In this document: in pieces, positions 16,676 through 28,420 of the stretch
Numbering within the stretch: position 1 is the first letter of the stretch
Layout: the number at the start of each line of letters is the position of its first letter
Assembly: GCF_043945595.1 (NCBI RefSeq)
Contig: NZ_JBIFNP010000001.1
Location: 5,828,001 to 5,892,000, forward strand
Source: Paenibacillus_S sp043945595
Lineage (GTDB): Bacteria > Bacillota > Bacilli > Paenibacillales > NBRC-103111
DNA: 64,000 nucleotides
Reading direction: 5' to 3'
Program-made: the position numbers and the translations under genes
The notes under the pieces: generated by a model
Database searches by the model: none
What the model was told of the DNA's origin: nothing
What the model saw: the letters and a program-made list of their open reading frames with translations, nothing else

Positions 16676-17641
16676 ATGAAAAAGTATGCAGTCATCGGTC
16701 TTACCGTCCTTTTATTAGCTGCAGCCGGCTGCGGTCAGACGGTAACCAGCAATCAGCCTGCCTCTCAAGGCGCTGAAACTCAAGCAAATCAAGCGGGAGC
16801 CATCACCATCCGGGATTTCGCCGATCGAACGATTACCTTCCCTTCTCCCCCTAAGAAAATCGTTGCCCTGGCGAATGGTGAAATGGATATTGTGTATGCG
16901 CTTGGCGGCGAGCTTGTCGGTCGTCCAACTGCAACCGGACCCGTTGCCATACAAAGTGCTGAGAAGCTGCCGCAGGTCGGATCGACACACGGGATCGATT
17001 TGGAGAAAGTGGCCTTGCTGGGTCCCGATGTCGTACTTGGCAATCAGCCGATGAATATGAAAGATATTACTTCGGTGGAGGGCATCGGGTCCAAGATGGT
17101 GCTGACCAGCGCTAATTCTATCGAGGATGTCAAAAAACAAATCAGCTTGTTCGGACAGCTCATGCAGAAGGAAACGAAGGCACAAGAGCTGAATCAAGCC
17201 ATAGATGCGAAACTGAAGGATATTCAATCCGCTGCCTCCGGCGCCAAGCCGAGAGTACTCATGGTTTACGGAGCCCCAGGCACCTATATGGCGGCTTTGA
17301 ACAACTCTTTAAGCGGAGATATTCTCGTTGCGTCAGGCGGGGAAAACATTGCAGCGGATTATCCAAAATTAGAAAACTATCCGCAGTACGCTCAACTGAA
17401 CACGGAAAATATTATGAAGTCGAATCCTCAGCTTATCGTGCTTATGAGTCATGGCAATTCGGATAAAGTGAAAGAAGGATTTTTGAAGGAAATGCAGCAG
17501 AACGCAGCCTGGAGCAGTCTTGATGCCGTGAAAAACAATCATGTGGAAGTTCTCCCCAACGATTTGTTTGGAACGAATCCGGGAAGCCGGGTCGCAGAAG
17601 CGCTTGATTTGATGACTAAGCTGCTGCAGTCGGTGAAATAA
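16676..17641 (+). CDS. haem ABC transporter substrate-binding lipoprotein (HmuT/IsdE-like)
   Basis: The ATG at 16676 has a double ribosome-binding site (AGGAGG, then TTTGGAGG). The 321-aa product has a lipobox LAAAGC and a TroA/FecB-type two-lobed fold, starting ITIRDFADRTITFPSPPKKIVAL, with a hinge helix near the middle. Motifs common to haem-binding proteins of this class include GRPTATGP and the late MSHGNSDKV segment. It is paralogous to the lipoprotein encoded at 10204 but diverged, so the two importers may differ in donor protein or ligand (haem versus siderophore). It is the first gene of a four-gene Fur-controlled operon ending in a haem monooxygenase, which favours haem. Confidence 0.87.
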   Translation: MKKYAVIGLTVLLLAAAGCGQTVTSNQPASQGAETQANQAGAITIRDFADRTITFPSPPKKIVALANGEMDIVYALGGELVGRPTATGPVAIQSAEKLPQVGSTHGIDLEKVALLGPDVVLGNQPMNMKDITSVEGIGSKMVLTSANSIEDVKKQISLFGQLMQKETKAQELNQAIDAKLKDIQSAASGAKPRVLMVYGAPGTYMAALNNSLSGDILVASGGENIAADYPKLENYPQYAQLNTENIMKSNPQLIVLMSHGNSDKVKEGFLKEMQQNAAWSSLDAVKNNHVEVLPNDLFGTNPGSRVAEALDLMTKLLQSVK

Positions 17642-17644
17642 ACA

Positions 17645-18643
17645 ATGAATGTACAACAACGCAGCCGGAGAAGAAAGGCCGCCTTCATCTTAACGCCGAT
17701 TCTCCTGCTATTCATCGTATTCTATGGCTTGTCTTACGGATCCGTGCCTATATCGTTTCAGCAAATATGGGCCGTATTCACCTCTGCCGACAGTCAGCCC
17801 GTCAATGAAAAAATTATTATGAACCTGCGCCTTCCCCGCGTGCTGATCGGTTTATTGGTCGGTGCTTGCCTTGCGGCAGCAGGCGCCCTCTTGCAGGGCG
17901 TTATGAAGAATCCTTTGGCCGATCCGGGAATCATCGGCGTCTCAGCCGGCGGAGGACTTGCGGCGATTACCGCCATGATTTTATTTCCGCAATTAAGCTA
18001 CTTGCTTCCTATGCTGGCTTTTTTAGGCGCTTTTATTACGGCACTTGTAATTTATCTGCTGGCTTGGGATAAAGGAGCTTCTCCGCTGAAAATCATTTTG
18101 GCGGGGGTAGCGATTAATGCTTTGTTAGGCGCTGTAACGAACGGAATTATGGTCATTTACAGCGATCGCGTGCAGGCCGTTCTCCCATGGCTGGCCGGCG
18201 GACTCAGCGGGCGCAGCTGGTACCATCTAGGTTTTATGGCGCCTTATGCGCTCATCGGCCTTGCATTGACCGTGTTTGCAGTAAAGCCTGCCAATCTGCT
18301 GCTGCTGGGAGACGATTCCGCCAAGCTGCTTGGTCAAAAGGTGGAGCTTCAGCGCTTTCTGCTCATTGTTCTGTCAGCACTTTTAGCCGGAACGGCTGTC
18401 AGCGTTGCTGGCTTGATCGGCTTTGTCGGCCTGGTCGTACCTCATGCCTTTCGGCTGCTGATCGGCGACGATTACCGTTTCCTGCTTCCCTTGTCCATTC
18501 TGGGCGGAGCAGCCCTCGTCGTCCTGGCGGATACAATCGCCCGGACCTGGTTTGATCCCATTGAGCTTCCAGTCGGCATTTTGTTAGCCGCTTTGGGCGC
18601 ACCGTTCTTTTTATACCTGCTGAAGAAACGGAGGCTGATGTAA
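17645..18643 (+). CDS. FecCD-family haem ABC transporter permease (HmuU-like)
   Basis: The 332-aa BtuC/FecCD family permease has about ten membrane helices. Diagnostic stretches are MNLRLPRVLIGLLVGACLAA, GALLQGVMKNPLADPGIIG (a strongly conserved family motif) and GLIGFVGLVVPHAFRLLIG with the ATPase-coupling helix. It starts 3 bp after the lipoprotein stop and ends directly at the ATPase start, so the operon is tightly coupled. Confidence 0.93.
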   Translation: MNVQQRSRRRKAAFILTPILLLFIVFYGLSYGSVPISFQQIWAVFTSADSQPVNEKIIMNLRLPRVLIGLLVGACLAAAGALLQGVMKNPLADPGIIGVSAGGGLAAITAMILFPQLSYLLPMLAFLGAFITALVIYLLAWDKGASPLKIILAGVAINALLGAVTNGIMVIYSDRVQAVLPWLAGGLSGRSWYHLGFMAPYALIGLALTVFAVKPANLLLLGDDSAKLLGQKVELQRFLLIVLSALLAGTAVSVAGLIGFVGLVVPHAFRLLIGDDYRFLLPLSILGGAALVVLADTIARTWFDPIELPVGILLAALGAPFFLYLLKKRRLM

Positions 18644-19423
18644 ATGAGAGCCATCGAAACAAAGCAGATCAGCCTGGATGTAGGCATGTTTCAGCTGAAG
18701 GATGTGAATATCAGCATTCCGGCAGGCAAAATAACGGCCATCGTCGGACCGAATGGCTCCGGTAAATCGACACTGCTCAAGGTTCTCACCCGTTTAGTGC
18801 GCCCCGATCACGGTGAGGTTTACATACTGGATCGGCTTTCCCGAAGCTTCACCAGCCTGGAGTTCGCCCGAACCGTATCCATGCTGACCCAGTCCAAAAG
18901 CGCGCTTCCCGATTTGACCGTACGCGAGCTGATTACGTTCGGGCGCTCCCCTCATAAGCGAATGTTTGTTCGCATGAATGAAGAGGATGAGGAAGCTGTT
19001 GAGTGGGCCATGCAAGCGACAGGAACGAAGCGTCTCGAGCATCGGATGTTTCATACTTTATCGGGAGGTGAGCAGCAAAAAGCACGAATCGCAATGGCTT
19101 TAGCACAGAAAACCGGCATTATTCTGCTCGATGAGCCCACTACTTTTCTCGATATCGCTCATCAGCTCGACGTGATGGAAATGCTGCAGAAGATTAATCT
19201 CGAGTACCGCATGACCATTGTTATGGTTCTCCATGATCTTCAGCAGGCGGCCCATTACTGCCATTATCTGCTGGCCATGAAGAATGGAAAGCTTGTCACA
19301 TCGGGGGAGCCAAGGCATGTGATCCATGCCGATTTTTTAAAGCAAGTGTATCAAATTAATGCAAGAGTAAGCTTTGAGGATGAATATCCTATCATTATTC
19401 CCATGAAAACTTTACCATATTAA
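18644..19423 (+). CDS. haem ABC transporter ATP-binding protein (HmuV-like)
   Basis: 259-aa FepC/HmuV-type ATPase: Walker A VGPNGSGKSTLL near residue 33, Q-loop near 80 (LTQSKSALPD), signature LSGGEQQKARIAMA near 139, Walker B IILLDEPTT near 160 and a switch histidine in VLHDL. The ATG directly abuts the permease TAA. It drives import through the upstream permease. Confidence 0.93.
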   Translation: MRAIETKQISLDVGMFQLKDVNISIPAGKITAIVGPNGSGKSTLLKVLTRLVRPDHGEVYILDRLSRSFTSLEFARTVSMLTQSKSALPDLTVRELITFGRSPHKRMFVRMNEEDEEAVEWAMQATGTKRLEHRMFHTLSGGEQQKARIAMALAQKTGIILLDEPTTFLDIAHQLDVMEMLQKINLEYRMTIVMVLHDLQQAAHYCHYLLAMKNGKLVTSGEPRHVIHADFLKQVYQINARVSFEDEYPIIIPMKTLPY

Positions 19424-19437
19424 AGGAGGAATTCCAC

Positions 19438-19758
19438 ATGGTTATCGTAACCAACACTTCGCAAATAACAAAGGGCAGTGCCCACAAACTGATTGAACGT
19501 TTCGATAAAGTAGGAAAAGTCGAATATATGGAAGGATTTTTGGGGTTGGAGGTCATGCTGACTGAGAACACTCCAGAATATGACGAGGTAACAGTAAGCA
19601 CGAAATGGAGTAAGAAGGAAGATTTTCATGCTTGGACTCGCAGCGATGCGTTCAAAGAGTCCCATGCACACCGTCAAATACCGGACTACATCTTATCTAA
19701 TAAAATTTCTTTCTATGACGTGAAAATTGTTCGCCAGCCTATCGCTGCAAACTCCTGA
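19438..19758 (+). CDS. isdG: IsdG/HmoA-family haem-degrading monooxygenase
   Basis: The 106-aa protein has the dimeric alpha-beta barrel signature of IsdG-type enzymes. The catalytic triad known from S. aureus IsdI (N6, W66, H76) is found at exactly those positions here: N6 in VTNTSQ, W66 in FHAWTRSD and H76 in KESHAHR. These cytoplasmic enzymes open the haem ring and release iron and a staphylobilin-type product. AGGAGG lies six bases before the ATG. Last gene of the right haem operon, followed by a terminator at 19777. Confidence 0.93.
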   Translation: MVIVTNTSQITKGSAHKLIERFDKVGKVEYMEGFLGLEVMLTENTPEYDEVTVSTKWSKKEDFHAWTRSDAFKESHAHRQIPDYILSNKISFYDVKIVRQPIAANS

Positions 19759-19776
19759 GCTTATTAAACGAATTGT

Positions 19777-19827
19777 CCCCATCTTCGAGAGTACCCAGTT
19801 GTGCTCTCAGAGATGGGGCTTTTGCTT
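19777..19827 (+). terminator. terminator of the right haem operon
   Basis: CCCCATCTTCGAGAG pairs with CTCTCAGAGATGGGG (one 2-nt internal mismatch) and is followed by CTTTTGCTTT. Confidence 0.8.
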
Positions 19828-19831
19828 TGGA

Positions 19832-20401
19832 TTAAAAGATTTTCTGAGCGCTACGGTCTTCCTTCAGTATTTCTACTGCTTCGCGAAACCGTTGGGCATG
19901 CACAATTTCACGCTCCCGCAGAAACTTGAGGCTATCGTTAATATCCGGATCATCACTGAGATCGATAATATATTGATAGGTAGCTCTCGCCTTCTCTTCC
20001 GCTGCAATATCTTCATATAGATCGGCGATTGGATCTCCTTTACTTGCAATATAGGAGGCTTGAAAAGGAACGCCGGCGGCATTCGAATAAAACAGCGATA
20101 TCCCGTGGTTTACATAATGATCCTCAAGACCGGCCGCACGAATTTGCTCCGGAGTTGCGTCCTTGGTCAGCTTGTACACCATAGCGGCGATCATCTCCAA
20201 GTGAGCGAACTCCTCGGTAGCAATATCGGTCAACAGTCCAATGACTTTGTCCGGAATCGAGTAGCGCTGATTCATATAGCGCAAAGCGGCTGCCAATTCA
20301 CCGTCTGCCCCGCCATACTGTTCAATCAAATATTTGGCCAGCCTCGGATTGCATTCGCTTACCTTGACGGGATACATCAGTTTTTTTTCATATACCCACA
20401 T
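19832..20401 (-). CDS. cotJC: spore coat protein CotJC (manganese-catalase family)
   Basis: The 189-aa protein matches CotJC from MWVYEKKLMYPVKV onward. It is a ferritin-like four-helix bundle of the manganese catalase family, with di-metal ligand motifs EEFAHLEMI (near residue 64) and a second E-x2-H-type pair in the REREIVHAQRF helix near 167. CotJC is part of the inner coat in Bacillus and is thought to protect spores from peroxide. Last gene of the cotJABC operon, 49 bp after cotJB. Its stop is only 5 bp from the haem-operon terminator, which may serve both directions. Confidence 0.93.
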   Translation of the reverse strand: MWVYEKKLMYPVKVSECNPRLAKYLIEQYGGADGELAAALRYMNQRYSIPDKVIGLLTDIATEEFAHLEMIAAMVYKLTKDATPEQIRAAGLEDHYVNHGISLFYSNAAGVPFQASYIASKGDPIADLYEDIAAEEKARATYQYIIDLSDDPDINDSLKFLREREIVHAQRFREAVEILKEDRSAQKIF

Positions 20402-20450
20402 TTAGAGAGCCTCCTCTTCTTTTGGTTAAATCCCTACATTTCTTGCTGTA

Positions 20451-20711
20451 CTATAGCTGCCATGGCCATGGACCCTCGTCCCAGCCAGGAGTGTTCTGTT
20501 CCGGAAGCGGCGTGTTGCGGCACAAGGCTCCGAATTGCGTTTCCACGGCGCTTTTTATTTCTTGTCGTTTCTCAGCGGTTTCCTGATATTGTTGAAGTGC
20601 TTCAGCATCATCCGGATGCGTGTCCAGATAAAGCGTAAGCTCCGCCAATACAAAATCAACGGCTTGAAGATCTTCCAACAGCTTCATTTTCTTTGCAGAC
20701 ATTTGAGCCAT
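20451..20711 (-). CDS. cotJB: spore coat protein CotJB
   Basis: The 86-aa protein shows the CotJB pattern: LLEDLQAVDFVLAELTLYLDTHPDD, then AEKRQEIKSAVETQFGALC, and a Trp-rich end (WDEGPWPWQL). It is required with CotJA and CotJC for assembly of this coat sub-complex. Its ATG overlaps the cotJA stop (TAATG), so translation is coupled. Confidence 0.92.
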   Translation of the reverse strand: MAQMSAKKMKLLEDLQAVDFVLAELTLYLDTHPDDAEALQQYQETAEKRQEIKSAVETQFGALCRNTPLPEQNTPGWDEGPWPWQL

Positions 20712-20959
20712 TACGCTTCCTCCTTCCCATTGCGGTCGAACACAGGCTTCGGCGTTTCATAAGGTCCGAACAACGCAGGCCACAAGGTTCCTTTTGCCAA
20801 AGCTTCCTTTGGTTCAAACTGCTCCAGACCCGGCGGCTGAAAACCAAGGTACAGGTGCGGCGGAGTCTCGTAGCTTTTTTCCTTCAGCGGGGGACAAGGA
20901 TCATTCTTGCCGGCAACCGGCTTGTACTTTTTTCGGAAAGTTGTGCTTTTGGTCGTCAT
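20711..20959 (-). CDS. cotJA: spore coat-associated protein CotJA
   Basis: The 82-aa product contains the Pro/Tyr-rich CotJA core PPHLYLGFQPPGLEQFEPKE followed by ALAKGTLWPALFGPYE. I chose ATG 20959, which has AAGGAGG nine bases upstream, over an in-frame start at 20977. It is the first gene of cotJABC; in Bacillus this operon is transcribed by sigma-E in the mother cell. I could not identify a convincing sigma-E promoter. Confidence 0.9.
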   Translation of the reverse strand: MTTKSTTFRKKYKPVAGKNDPCPPLKEKSYETPPHLYLGFQPPGLEQFEPKEALAKGTLWPALFGPYETPKPVFDRNGKEEA

Positions 20960-21235
20960 TGCATGTACCTCCTTCAAACGGGTTACAGATATTTAAACGA
21001 TTCGCCTGAGGATGAACCATCCGTTACGCCAAGGAAGGAAACCAAGCCTTTGCTAGAGATAAGAGATAGCGCAAACTATAAAAAATCCGGATAGCTCTAC
21101 GCAACGCCTGCGCACTAACCGAAGGGATAACTATAGCAAGTTAACCGAGGGTATATCTATAGTGAGAAATAAGAGGAACCTCATCCGCTCTAATTATTGC
21201 TGAAATCTTGATCGAAACTTTTGGTCTGTAAACGA
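20960..21235. other. intergenic region between cotJ and the tRNA array
   Basis: This stretch contains the cotJ leader, a 26-bp tandem repeat (21115-21166) and AT-rich sequence. No gene was recognised. Confidence 0.4.
21115..21166. repeat. two tandem 26-bp units
   Basis: Units at 21115-21140 and 21141-21166 agree at 20 of 26 positions, sharing TAACCGA...GG..ATA.CTATAG..AG. No coding role is apparent. Confidence 0.6.
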
Positions 21236-21268
21236 CAAAAAAGACCGCGAATATTCACGGTCTTTCAT
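21236..21268 (-). terminator. terminator of the rRNA-tRNA operon
   Basis: On the minus strand AAAGACCGTGAATATTCGCGGTCTTTTTTG forms an 11-bp stem followed by six T residues, 13 nt after the last tRNA. Confidence 0.88.
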
Positions 21269-21280
21269 TTCAAGCTGTTA

Positions 21281-21354
21281 TCGGGACGACACGATTTGAA
21301 CATGCGACCCCCTGGTCCCAAACCAGGTGCTCTACCAAGCTGAGCTACGTCCCG
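21281..21354 (-). tRNA. tRNA-Pro (UGG)
   Basis: The cloverleaf folds with acceptor CGGGACG/CGTCCCG and anticodon loop TTTGGGA (TGG). The CCA end is not encoded. Last tRNA of the array. Confidence 0.93.
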
Positions 21355-21362
21355 AAGTAATA

Positions 21363-21445
21363 TGGTGCCGGTAGAGGGACTTGAACCCCCACGGTTTCCC
21401 TCACGATTTTGAGTCGCGCGCGTCTGCCAATTCCGCCATACCGGC
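21363..21445 (-). tRNA. tRNA-Leu (CAA)
   Basis: Class II tRNA with a long variable arm; acceptor GCCGGTA/TACCGGC, anticodon loop CTCAAAA (CAA), CCA encoded. Confidence 0.93.
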
Positions 21446-21494
21446 TTGCTTGATGCTTTCGATATCCCAAACTAACTGGAATATGATTAAAGAA

Positions 21495-21571
21495 TGGCGT
21501 TCCCTGAGAGATTCGAACTCCCGGCCTTTTGATTCGTAGTCAAACGCTCTATCCAGCTGAGCTAAGGGAAC
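21495..21571 (-). tRNA. tRNA-Arg (ACG)
   Basis: Acceptor GTTCCCT/AGGGAAC, anticodon loop CTACGAA (ACG, read as ICG after deamination), CCA encoded. Confidence 0.93.
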
Positions 21572-21578
21572 ATGTAGA

Positions 21579-21652
21579 TGGAGGCACCACCCAGATTCGA
21601 ACTGGGGGTAAAGCTTTTGCAGAGCTCTGCCTTACCACTTGGCTATGGCGCC
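21579..21652 (-). tRNA. tRNA-Cys (GCA)
   Basis: Acceptor GGCGCCA/TGGTGCC, anticodon loop CTGCAAA (GCA), CCA encoded. Confidence 0.93.
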
Positions 21653-21663
21653 AAATTATAAAA

Positions 21664-21738
21664 TGGAGCGGAAGACGGGAATCGAACCCGCGACCCTCGC
21701 CTTGGCAAGGCGATGCTCTACCGCTGAGCCACTTCCGC
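21664..21738 (-). tRNA. tRNA-Gly (GCC)
   Basis: Acceptor GCGGAAG/CTTCCGC, anticodon loop TTGCCAA (GCC), CCA encoded. Confidence 0.93.
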
Positions 21739-21742
21739 AAAT

Positions 21743-21829
21743 TGGTGCGGTCGAGAGGACTCGAACCTCCACGGCTGTTACACCACTAGAACCTGAATCT
21801 AGCGCGTCTGCCAATTCCGCCACGACCGC
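21743..21829 (-). tRNA. tRNA-Leu (CAG)
   Basis: Class II tRNA with long variable arm; acceptor GCGGTCG/CGACCGC, anticodon loop TTCAGGT (CAG), CCA encoded. Confidence 0.93.
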
Positions 21830-21837
21830 AAAACCAA

Positions 21838-21910
21838 TGAGCCATGTAGGACTCGAACCTACGACACCCTGATTAAAAGTCAGGTGCTCTACCAACTGAG
21901 CTAATGGCTC
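21838..21910 (-). tRNA. tRNA-Lys (UUU)
   Basis: Acceptor GAGCCAT/ATGGCTC, anticodon loop CTTTTAA (TTT). The CCA end is not encoded. Confidence 0.93.
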
Positions 21911-21918
21911 TTACAAAA

Positions 21919-22003
21919 TGGTGGAGGCTGATGGATTCGAACCACCGAACTCGATGAGAGCAGATTTACAGTCTGCCGTGTTTAGCCACTTCACTAAGCC
22001 TCC
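21919..22003 (-). tRNA. tRNA-Tyr (GUA)
   Basis: Class II tRNA; acceptor GGAGGCT/AGCCTCC, anticodon loop CTGTAAA (GTA), CCA encoded. Confidence 0.93.
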
Positions 22004-22012
22004 GGATAATAC

Positions 22013-22088
<76 letters not shown>

Positions 22089-22111
22089 ATATTAAGTTAT
22101 CAAAACAATCA

Positions 22112-22187
<76 letters not shown>

Positions 22188-22207
22188 TTACATATTCAAT
22201 TCAATAA

Positions 22208-22284
22208 TGGCGGAGCCGACGGGATTCGAACCCGCGGTCTCCTGCGTGACAGGCAGGCATGTTAGGCCTCTACACCACGGCTCC
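22208..22284 (-). tRNA. tRNA-Asp (GUC)
   Basis: Acceptor GGAGCCG/CGGCTCC, anticodon loop CTGTCAC (GTC), CCA encoded. Confidence 0.93.
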
Positions 22285-22293
22285 ACAGCATTA

Positions 22294-22369
22294 TGGTGGA
22301 GGCTGACGGGATCGAACCGCCGACCCTCTGCTTGTAAGGCAGATGCTCTCCCAGCTGAGCTAAGCCTCC
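22294..22369 (-). tRNA. tRNA-Val (UAC)
   Basis: Acceptor GGAGGCT/AGCCTCC, anticodon loop CTTACAA (TAC), CCA encoded. Confidence 0.93.
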
Positions 22370-22409
22370 ATGGGATTATAGGTTGAATCATTGTGCTATT
22401 AATAATTCA

Positions 22410-22484
22410 TGGTGACCCGTAGGGGATTCGAACCCCTGTTACCTCCGTGAAAGGGAGGTGTCTTAACCCCTTGACCAACGGGCC
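22410..22484 (-). tRNA. tRNA-Glu (UUC)
   Basis: Acceptor GGCCCGT/ACGGGTC, anticodon loop CTTTCAC (TTC), CCA encoded. Confidence 0.93.
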
Positions 22485-22490
22485 ATGATA

Positions 22491-22566
22491 TGGCTCCCCG
22501 AACAGGACTCGAACCTGTGACAACTCGATTAACAGTCGAGTGCTCTACCAACTGAGCTATCAGGGA
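22491..22566 (-). tRNA. tRNA-Asn (GUU)
   Basis: Acceptor TCCCTGA/TCGGGGA, anticodon loop CTGTTAA (GTT), CCA encoded. First tRNA after 5S. Confidence 0.93.
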
Positions 22567-22571
22567 AAATT

Positions 22572-22688
22572 GCTTGGCGACGTCCTACTCTCCCGGAACC
22601 CTTCGGTTCAAGTACCATCGGCGCTGGAGGGCTTAACGGTCGTGTTCGAGATGGGAACGCGTGGTTCCCCTCCGCCATCATCACCAAA
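22572..22688 (-). rRNA. rrf: 5S ribosomal RNA
   Basis: The minus-strand sequence from TTTGGTGATGATGGCGGAGG to GACGTCGCCAAGCAA contains the conserved 5S core (CCATCTCGAACACG). It ends 5 bp before tRNA-Asn. Confidence 0.95.
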
Positions 22689-22743
22689 CGATGTGTCATG
22701 TTTCTGCCAGGAAACATGAATACTTTAATTCAAGGCGACTTGC

Positions 22744-22772
22744 ACCTTGAAAACTAGATACGAAACAAGCAT
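22744..22772 (-). other. 3' arm of the 23S processing stem
   Basis: This segment downstream of 23S is complementary to 25827-25862 upstream of 23S (shared core CTAGTTTTCAAGG). The two would pair and bring the ends of 23S together for RNase III-type cleavage. Confidence 0.7.
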
Positions 22773-22794
22773 ACATCCTTCTTCTTTGCTTTCT

Positions 22795-27537
<4,743 letters not shown>

Positions 27538-27607
27538 AAAGTTGTAGAACTTGTAACAGAGCTTGTCTTAAGCTCAAAATTTCTTGCTAGCGAGAATTTG
27601 CATTCTC

Positions 27608-27643
27608 TTTATTTCACTCACTCGTTGTTCAGTTTTCAAAGGG
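27608..27643 (-). other. 5' arm of the 16S processing stem
   Basis: This leader segment is complementary over about 24 bp (one G-U) to 25931-25961 downstream of 16S (TTCACTCACTCGTTG core). The pair forms the 16S precursor stem; the adjacent CCCTTTGAAAACTG resembles a boxA antitermination element. Confidence 0.7.
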
Positions 27644-27708
27644 CAATGCTTCTTATTTAAAGGAAGCTTTATATCAGCGATTGTTTCTTTTCAAAACAAC
27701 CGTTGACT

Positions 27709-27737
27709 AATTTACCATATTAACAACCAGCATGCAA
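27709..27737 (-). promoter_or_regulatory. rRNA promoter P3 (proximal)
   Basis: TTGCAT, 17 nt, TAAATT on the minus strand, about 170 bp before 16S. It shares its -10 and spacing with P1 and P2. Confidence 0.7.
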
Positions 27738-27797
27738 GTCTTTTTTTATATAACACTTACTTTTAGCTAGTTGCTTACTTTCCTGAGAACGAAATCT

Positions 27798-27826
27798 AAT
27801 TTAACACATTCCCTGATTCATTGCAA
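27798..27826 (-). promoter_or_regulatory. rRNA promoter P2
   Basis: TTGCAA, 17 nt, TAAATT on the minus strand; identical hexamers and spacing to P1. Confidence 0.7.
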
Positions 27827-27833
27827 CTGTTTT

Positions 27834-28231
27834 TTATCCACCGTTTTTTCATCAATTTCTAAAATCCAGCGAGATATCCACAGCTTATTATTCCCTAGTT
27901 ACTTACTTATGAAGTAACCGGAGTTATAATTTAGCACAGCAGCTGCTCCGTTGCAAGCCTTATTTTTTACTCTTCAACGGGAGGGCAGATCATGCTTGGA
28001 GCCTTGATTCTGCGCTGCTTTCGCAACGGCAGGAAGATCAATTTATCACATTTACTATTCATATGGCAAGATAAATTTTTAGCCGTAAATCAGCCGTATC
28101 GATAGGATCTTTTGCACACGAAGCATTTACTTGTGGGTAACCTTGGCTGTGGATATGTGAATATCCAAGCTTCGGCATATACACAACTTCGGCTAAAGGG
28201 CTGTTAGTTATGTGTACAAGTTTGTGGATAA
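27834..28231. other. cluster of five DnaA-box-like 9-mers
   Basis: Sites matching TTATCCACA with at most one mismatch: TTATCCACC at 27834-27842, ATATCCACA at 27874-27882, and on the opposite strand TGTGGGTAA at 28132-28140, TGTGGATAT at 28148-28156 and TGTGGATAA (perfect) at 28223-28231. The region is AT-rich and non-coding. No dnaA, dnaN or gyrase gene is near. Confidence 0.5.
27928..27956 (-). promoter_or_regulatory. rRNA promoter P1 (distal)
   Basis: TTGCAA, 17 nt, TAAATT on the minus strand, about 390 bp before 16S. Confidence 0.65.
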
Positions 28232-28420
28232 ATCAGACACATTCCCACAAGGCACATGCTTTCTTTTGTCTTAACGAAGCCCTTCCTCACCTTAATGCCT
28301 ACACAGTGCGTTCAGCCCATCGACTGAAACCTTATATATTGTCATACAAAAAAGCCCATATCATTCAGAAAATCTCTGAACCACATGGACTTAAACGATT
28401 CATATATTAAAGCCTCATTT
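28232..28420. other. non-coding stretch beyond the DnaA-box cluster
   Basis: No gene, terminator or structured RNA was recognised here. It is AT-rich and separates the rRNA control region from the FAD oxidoreductase gene end. Confidence 0.3.

Noticed and set aside
27834..28231. Chromosomal origin (oriC)
   Set aside because: dnaA, dnaN, rpmH and gyrase genes are absent and no clear DUE with DnaA-trio was identified; only the DnaA-box cluster is claimed.
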